From Paracentrotus lividus (taxonomy: Eukaryota > Echinodermata > Echinoidea > Camarodonta > Echinidae), in assembly GCA_940671915.1 (NCBI GenBank), contig CALNVZ010001433.1:661852-725851 (forward strand): a stretch of 64,000 bases of DNA. The letters run 5' to 3'. The translations under genes and the position numbers were made by a program. A model generated the notes under the pieces. That model was given only the letters and a program-made list of their open reading frames with translations. It did not search any database and was not told the DNA's origin. Below, piece by piece: positions 59,353-64,000 of this stretch (its first letter is position 1; every line of letters begins with the position of its first letter).

Positions 59353-59995
59353 TATTAGGGTTAGGCAAATAATTATTTTTTTTTCTGAGACGTTATATCA
59401 AACAAGTTGTTTCTGTAGTCAAATTTGATGTAGAATCCAAAAATGACAATAATTATTTTTGTGTACGATGACGTCTGACGTCGCTAAAGTGCAAAAAAAA
59501 AACGATATAGTGCATTTCCCATTCATCACACACGTTATAGGTATCAACCGGTTTAATTTTGTTTCTCTATGGATTTTGATGGTCTAGAAGCTCCAATCTG
59601 ACAATTTTAACATGACTTTAATGAACCTAGTATGTGTTATAGGTGTTCTTTGGTGATTTTGATATGAGGTGATTTTTGCTCGATATTGACTGAAACTAAC
59701 TACCAAACTACACTAACAGTCAACTTAGGTAGAATTAATCATGTTGGATTTATCATGTTGGGTTCCCTGACATCCAAATCCACATAAAAACGTAATAAAA
59801 GTGGTTTTTACTGATAAAAAAGTGTGATAATTGGGCAAAATACGCCATTTCGGTTTTTTTTTTGGTTTTTTGCACTTTAGCGACGTAAGACGTCATCGTA
59901 CGCAGAAATAATTGTCATTTTCAGTTTCTACATCGAATTTTACTATGGAAACAACTCGTTTGAAAAAAAAAGTTGAGATTTGCCCAACCCTAATA
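59353..59995. mobile_element. 643-bp MITE, family E
   Basis: TATTAGGGTTAGGCAAA and, reversed, TATTAGGGTTGGGCAAA are the ends. The arms match over about 150 bp, including CGATGACGTCTGACGTCGCT/AGCGACGTAAGACGTCATCG and TTTTGCACTTTAGCG. A left-end fragment at 53212-53293 is the same element cut by the tandem duplication. Confidence 0.8.
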
Positions 59996-60890
59996 ATATA
60001 TGCATTTCAATCCAAACAAGAACCTGCTTAATGTGTTAGTGAATTGTACACTCACCACTAACTGGTATTGCAAAATAGCTAAAGTGTTATATTTTTACAA
60101 GTTAACAAGTCTTTTATATTTTGTCACATTTCATTTAAAGCCAGATATTTGCCAAATATTTGTCTAAATATTCTGAAATAGGAGACTTGTCTCTTTTTAT
60201 TCCTAAGAGCAGTAGACAACCAGACCCTGACAATTTTTAAACAACGGGCCACAAGAGAACAAAGGCCCCGAAAATGAAATTCTAGGAGGTTGGGATTATC
60301 AGTGAATAAAATTATTAAGGAGGAGTCATATTTTTCCGCAAACTGTTTACATTTTTCCATTATCATTGTGGCAAATTGATAATGGCAAAAAAGGTAGCAT
60401 TACAATGGCAGACAAAAGGAGCACATCCGGAGAAGATATATTTATTTCTGTCATTTATTACGTAGTTTGGTCATTACGAATGTTTACTTTGAAAACTTAG
60501 AACACGTCTCTCTTTATTCCGACTCTAAACCCAAGGCACCCTTGGGTGCCTTGGGCAACATGAATATTTATTACCATCTCCTTGTAACATGAATATTCAT
60601 CACACCTCCCACCAAAAAAGAAGGTTGATCTAGGGTTACATACTTTTGTCAAACTAAACACCAGACAAAGATAAAGTTCCCCCTATTTCAGATATCAATA
60701 CTTTTTTAACCAGGAGGAATTTTAAAAATATAATTATATGTCCATGTAGGAAATTTAATTAGCAACCATAGGAGCGAATTTTAGGAAAAATCATCAAGTT
60801 ATGCTTCAGTGGTTAATGGTTGAATGCAAAAATGTCATTTTTTGAAGTTCACAAGCCTAAAATCACAACTTTGATTAAATGATATCGGGC
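59996..60890. other. No gene recognised
   Basis: AT-rich. A perfect 12-bp hairpin, CCCAAGGCACCC, TT, GGGTGCCTTGGG, lies at 60530-60555. Confidence 0.5.
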
Positions 60891-60899
60891 CCATTTTCA

Positions 60900-61560
60900 A
60901 ATTTTAAACAATTTACACGTCAGAATGTATGCATAACGTGCTTTCCAACATATGGAAACGAAATTTGCGTCAAATTTCACGGTTCAGTGAGTTGCAACCA
61001 TGTCGTGGGCCGCCATTTTGAAATTCAAAATGGCCGCCTTAGAAAACTGTAGTTTTACATACATCTCATGCTCTAAGCATGGTAAAAGGTTCAAATTTGA
61101 TTTATAATGCATGCACATGTTGCCAGAAATGATAATACATCATTTTCCGAGAATATCGTTCATATGAGTAGGTTGCCATCTTGAAATTCAAAATGGCCGC
61201 CATAGCTAACCTATTTTTACTTGTATCTCAGGTTCCAAGCACTTTAGAAGGTTGAACATGGCAATTATATCAAAGTTTATGATGCCCTTTAATTCTTGAA
61301 TGAAAAGTTACTTCCTATAATGGTTAATAAATAAAATTGGTGGCCATTTTGAAATTCAAAATGGCTGCCATACGATACTTATATGTATGTGCCACCATAG
61401 AAAGTCTTATTTTTTACATATATCTCATGTTATAAGCATTGTAAGAGGTTCAAATCATGGGTAAATCATTCTTATCATGTCAAACGTTCTACTACATCTT
61501 TTAAAAAAGAGAGAAGCTATGGTTTATTTTGATAGGCAGCCATCTTGAAATTCAAAGTGA
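60900..61560 (+). repeat. Tandem array, unit 160-200 bp, about 4 copies
   Basis: A CCATTTTGAAATTCAAAATGG-like palindrome recurs at about 61012, 61175, 61343 and 61540 (degenerate). It is followed by TACATACATCTCATG-like and AAGCATGGTAAAAGGTTCAA-like blocks. It ends just upstream of the second Rex1-like RT. Confidence 0.75.
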
Positions 61561-61572
61561 TTATATATCAGC

Positions 61573-61953
61573 TTACAAGCTCTTACAAGTTACAGTGCAT
61601 GATATTTCAACAACAAAAAACACAACATCAACGAAGGAAAAAAAAACATCATTTGGTATTGAGTAGTCCTTTCTAAAGTATTTAAGCTTTTGCAATCCTT
61701 GCGAGTGACAAGAGCATTTGGTCAAATTCATGACTGCCCTTGGTACAGCATTCAGGTCAAAACACAAAGTTAGACAGACAGTACACTTTGCATCTAACTC
61801 CCATCTATTCCCCTGGACTGGAGGCATTTTATGTTGTGAATAAACATCAATGTTTATAGTTTTCCCTGGTGCTCTTGAGATAACATGCAGTAAATGCAAT
61901 AGAATGAGGGTATCTGCTTTTCCATGGGTGCGATTGACTTTTGAATCAAACAC
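61573..61953 (-). CDS. Unidentified 126-codon open frame
   Basis: Open on the minus strand between the tandem array and the Rex1-like fragment. It includes VNRTHGKADTLILLHLLHVI and QGNRWELDAKCTVCLTLCFD. Composition is ordinary and Cys-containing, but I recognise no domain, splice signal or paralogue. It may be part of a retroelement or chance. Confidence 0.15.
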   Translation of the reverse strand: MFDSKVNRTHGKADTLILLHLLHVISRAPGKTINIDVYSQHKMPPVQGNRWELDAKCTVCLTLCFDLNAVPRAVMNLTKCSCHSQGLQKLKYFRKDYSIPNDVFFSFVDVVFFVVEISCTVTCKSL

Positions 61954-61969
61954 ATCTGGCGTGATAGAT

Positions 61970-62400
61970 GATTAAATGATTACCGTCCTGTAGCACTAAC
62001 TTCTGTCATAATGAAAAGCTTTGAAAGATTAATTATGCAATTAATACTTCCGTCTGTCTCAAATATCATTGATAATTGTCAGTTCGCATATCAACCTAAA
62101 AAATCAGTATCTGACGCAGTGGCGACACTTGTGCACGAAATATCAAAACACACATACAAACTTGGCCAATATGCTCGGGCCTTTTTTGTTGATTTTTCTT
62201 CGGCCTTTAATACCATACAAACTCATATCCTACTCCAAAAATTACAAGCACAGAATGTCAAACCATGCTTAATTCTGTGGATAAAGGAATTTTTAGTGAA
62301 CCGTACTCAAAGAGTTAAAGTTCAAGGATGTTTTTCTGATGAAATTGTGTTGAACACTGGAGCACCCCAGGGCTGCGTACTTTCTGCATTAATGTTTACT
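61970..62400 (+). pseudogene. Rex1-like LINE RT fragment
   Basis: Reads DYRPVALTSVIMKSFERLIM, then DNCQFAYQPKKSVSDAVATL, FFVDFSSAFNTIQTHILL (with the catalytic Asp that the copy at 16628 has lost) and NTGAPQGCVLSALMFT. The frame is open to 62523, but RT homology stops at about 62398, where unrelated GC-rich sequence (GCCCCGTGGCAGCAATCCAC) begins. The YxDD box is missing. It is truncated at both ends. Confidence 0.8.
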
Positions 62401-62575
62401 AGCAGCAAGCCCCGTGGCAGCAATCCACGGGGGCTAGCAATAGGGGGGCCCAAACCCTTGTATTCGATCAATTTTCCTGCAATCCATAAAAAAAATGAAA
62501 ATCAAAAAAATAAGACCCGGTGAGTCGTTTTACTCCGGTTTAGTCAATTAATGTTTTTTTTTCCGTATATGATTC

Positions 62576-63279
62576 TTCTCCGAATATGTACGTTTCCTTT
62601 ATTTTTGTTTGATTGATTGATTTACTTATTTTAATTTCGCGTGCACATGAATATCTTTATCTTATCCGTCTCTCCTCTTGGGCCTCCATCCTCTCTCACT
62701 TCCCTCCATTGATCTAATTCTCTCTCGAATTATCTTCTCACTTTCCCCGATTCTTTATCAGTTTTCCTTTGACTAAACCCGCCCTGTTCTATTCACTCTC
62801 GTCCCCCTTTTTTCCTTCTTTTTCTTTCTTCTCTTTTTTATTTTTGTTCACGTGACCATCTTTTATTACCCAAAATCAACAACAAAATACATCCAAACGT
62901 TATTTTCGATCCCTCCCTTATGGCCAATTCGTTCTCCGAATATGTACGTTTCCTTTATTTTTGTTTGATTGATTGATTTACTTATTATAATTTCGTGTGC
63001 AAATGAAATCTTAATCTTATCCGTTTCTCTCTCTCAGTTGGGCCCTCCATCCTCTTTCACTTCCTCCATGATCCTAATTCTCTCTCGAATTATCTTCTCT
63101 TCCTTTATCAGTTTTCCTTGACTAAACCCGCCCTGTTCTATTACTCTCGTCCCCCTTTTTTCCTTCTTTTTCTTTCTTTCTTTCTTTTATTTTTGTTCGA
63201 CGTGACAATCTTTTATTATCCAAAATCAACAACAAAATACATCAAACGTTATTTCGATCCCTCCCTTATGGCCAATTCG
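62576..63279 (+). repeat. Tandem duplication, 2 x about 352 bp, pyrimidine-rich
   Basis: Units 62576-62931 and 62932-63279 share CTCCGAATATGTACGTTTCC, GACTAAACCCGCCCTGTTCT and CGATCCCTCCCTTATGGCCA. Differences are mainly small indels. Function unknown; it may lie within an LTR (see 63374-63425). Confidence 0.85.
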
Positions 63280-63373
63280 TTTTATACCCCAAATTAACTA
63301 ATTATACTGTTATAAATAATAATCATGTTTCCTTTTCCTTGTTCCTTCCTTGTAGTACAATCTTAATTTCAGA

Positions 63374-63425
63374 AATAAAACTCCTTTTCAGTTAAGCCGA
63401 TAAGCCCCTGGCGACAGCGCGGGAG
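63374..63425 (+). promoter_or_regulatory. Possible LTR end: poly(A) signal then primer-binding site
   Basis: AATAAA at 63374-63379 is followed 30 bases later by TGGCGACAGCGCGGGAG at 63409. This has the TGG start and position of a retroelement primer-binding site. No matching second LTR, no TG...CA ends and no gag frame are visible before the window ends. Confidence 0.2.
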
Positions 63426-64000
63426 AGATTACTCGCGTCGCACCAACAAGGAGCTAGGTGTTATCGACAAGAGTAAGCAAAGGCATCGGAGACTGACAGG
63501 TTTCTGTTATTCTGCAATTCCTATCAAGGCAAATTAAACTAAAATTGGACATCAGTTCTTCAAAATCACTGCTTTAAAAGTGTTGATTTCGAAAAGTGTT
63601 TGCTCTGTAGGAAGAACTTTTTAAAACGTATATTTCAACTAAGTACCAATTTCGAATTGCGATTTCAATCACTATACAATCTAGGTTTTAACTTCAAAAT
63701 GAAATCGGCAGGCGATTACTCCTTACGGATACCTCAGCGACCCGACGCTCTAATTCAGATGAAAGACTAAACGCGTTCAGACGATTTTTCTTATTTCGTC
63801 ATCGGCGTGACAACGGTTTGGCACAAGCGGCTCCTATGAAGGGCGTTGGAAGCGGAGCCAGGAAATACCGGCTCAGTCTTGAAAGGAGACAGGGACACTT
63901 CCGACGGACACTCTTCCTCGTCCGTCTGTTTTTCGTGCGTCGCGTAAAGCACGCGGTCAATGGGATTCGTCGTCCAGGAATCGTCGCCCAGCGTACCAAC
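63426..64000. other. Unassigned, GC-rich at its end
   Basis: 63780-64000 is clearly GC-richer than its surroundings. Both strands have short Arg-rich open frames with no recognised domain. It could be the 5' region of a retroelement continuing beyond the window. Confidence 0.4.

Larger units (their letters stand above)
53300..59433 (+). repeat. Tandem duplication, unit 2, enlarged by insertions
   Basis: Same limits as unit 1, but expanded from about 1.75 to 6.1 kb by a family-A MITE (53449-54296) and a family-B element (54917-58459). Unit 1 retains both empty sites, near 51687 and 52327. Confidence 0.85.

Noticed and set aside
60530-60555. Rho-independent terminator-like hairpin
   Set aside because: Perfect 12-bp stem with a TT loop, but the context is eukaryotic and no gene ends here.

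Overview
This window is animal nuclear DNA, AT-rich, with intron-scale spacing, a 227-base assembly gap and almost no host coding sequence. The only convincing host gene piece is one spliced exon (12480-12985) encoding leucine-rich repeats of the kind found in the expanded NACHT-LRR (NLR) families of echinoderms. Together with L1/Tx1-like, Rex1-like, RTE-like and CR1/Jockey-like LINEs, a THAP-domain relic, and MITEs carrying TCGGCTCGCGCTTCGCGCTC-type motifs, this suggests a marine deuterostome, most likely a sea urchin. The organism is inferred from family resemblance and was not searched.

Layout. 0-5.9 kb: a TA-flanked MITE, two possible minus-strand exons, and a 0.4 kb repeat on both sides of the gap. 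5.9-8.6 kb: a 2.7 kb terminal-inverted-repeat (TIR) element (family B). 10.3-12.2 kb: a foldback element with a tandem core. 12.5-13.0 kb: the NLR exon. 13.2-14.6 kb: a MITE containing another element. 15.6-16.9 kb: a Rex1-like reverse transcriptase (RT) split by a 157-bp tandem array. 17.95-24.25 kb: a composite TIR element holding an RT pseudogene and a TTAA-flanked element with a decayed THAP domain. 25.7-26.9 kb: a 1.2 kb element packed with TGACGT motifs. 28.2-45.1 kb: an L1/Tx1-like LINE, apparently split by about 7.7 kb (which includes an antisense RTE-like LINE) and then hit at least five more times. 45.4-46.9 kb: two pieces of the same LINE family, head to head. 46.9-49.7 kb: a CR1/Jockey-like LINE. 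51.3-60.0 kb: nested DNA elements plus a 1.76 kb tandem duplication whose second copy took two later insertions, so the first copy preserves the empty sites. 60.9-62.4 kb: a tandem array and a second Rex1-like RT. 62.6-64 kb: a pyrimidine-rich tandem duplication, then GC-rich sequence that could start an LTR element.

The genes do not form a pathway. The window is a stratified transposon deposit. Its value is in relative dating, since many insertions have readable target-site duplications (TSDs) or an uninserted paralogue, and in a few unusual repeat structures. No clearly undescribed multi-gene system was seen. All boundaries were read by eye and may be off by a few bases; those marked approximate may be off by tens.
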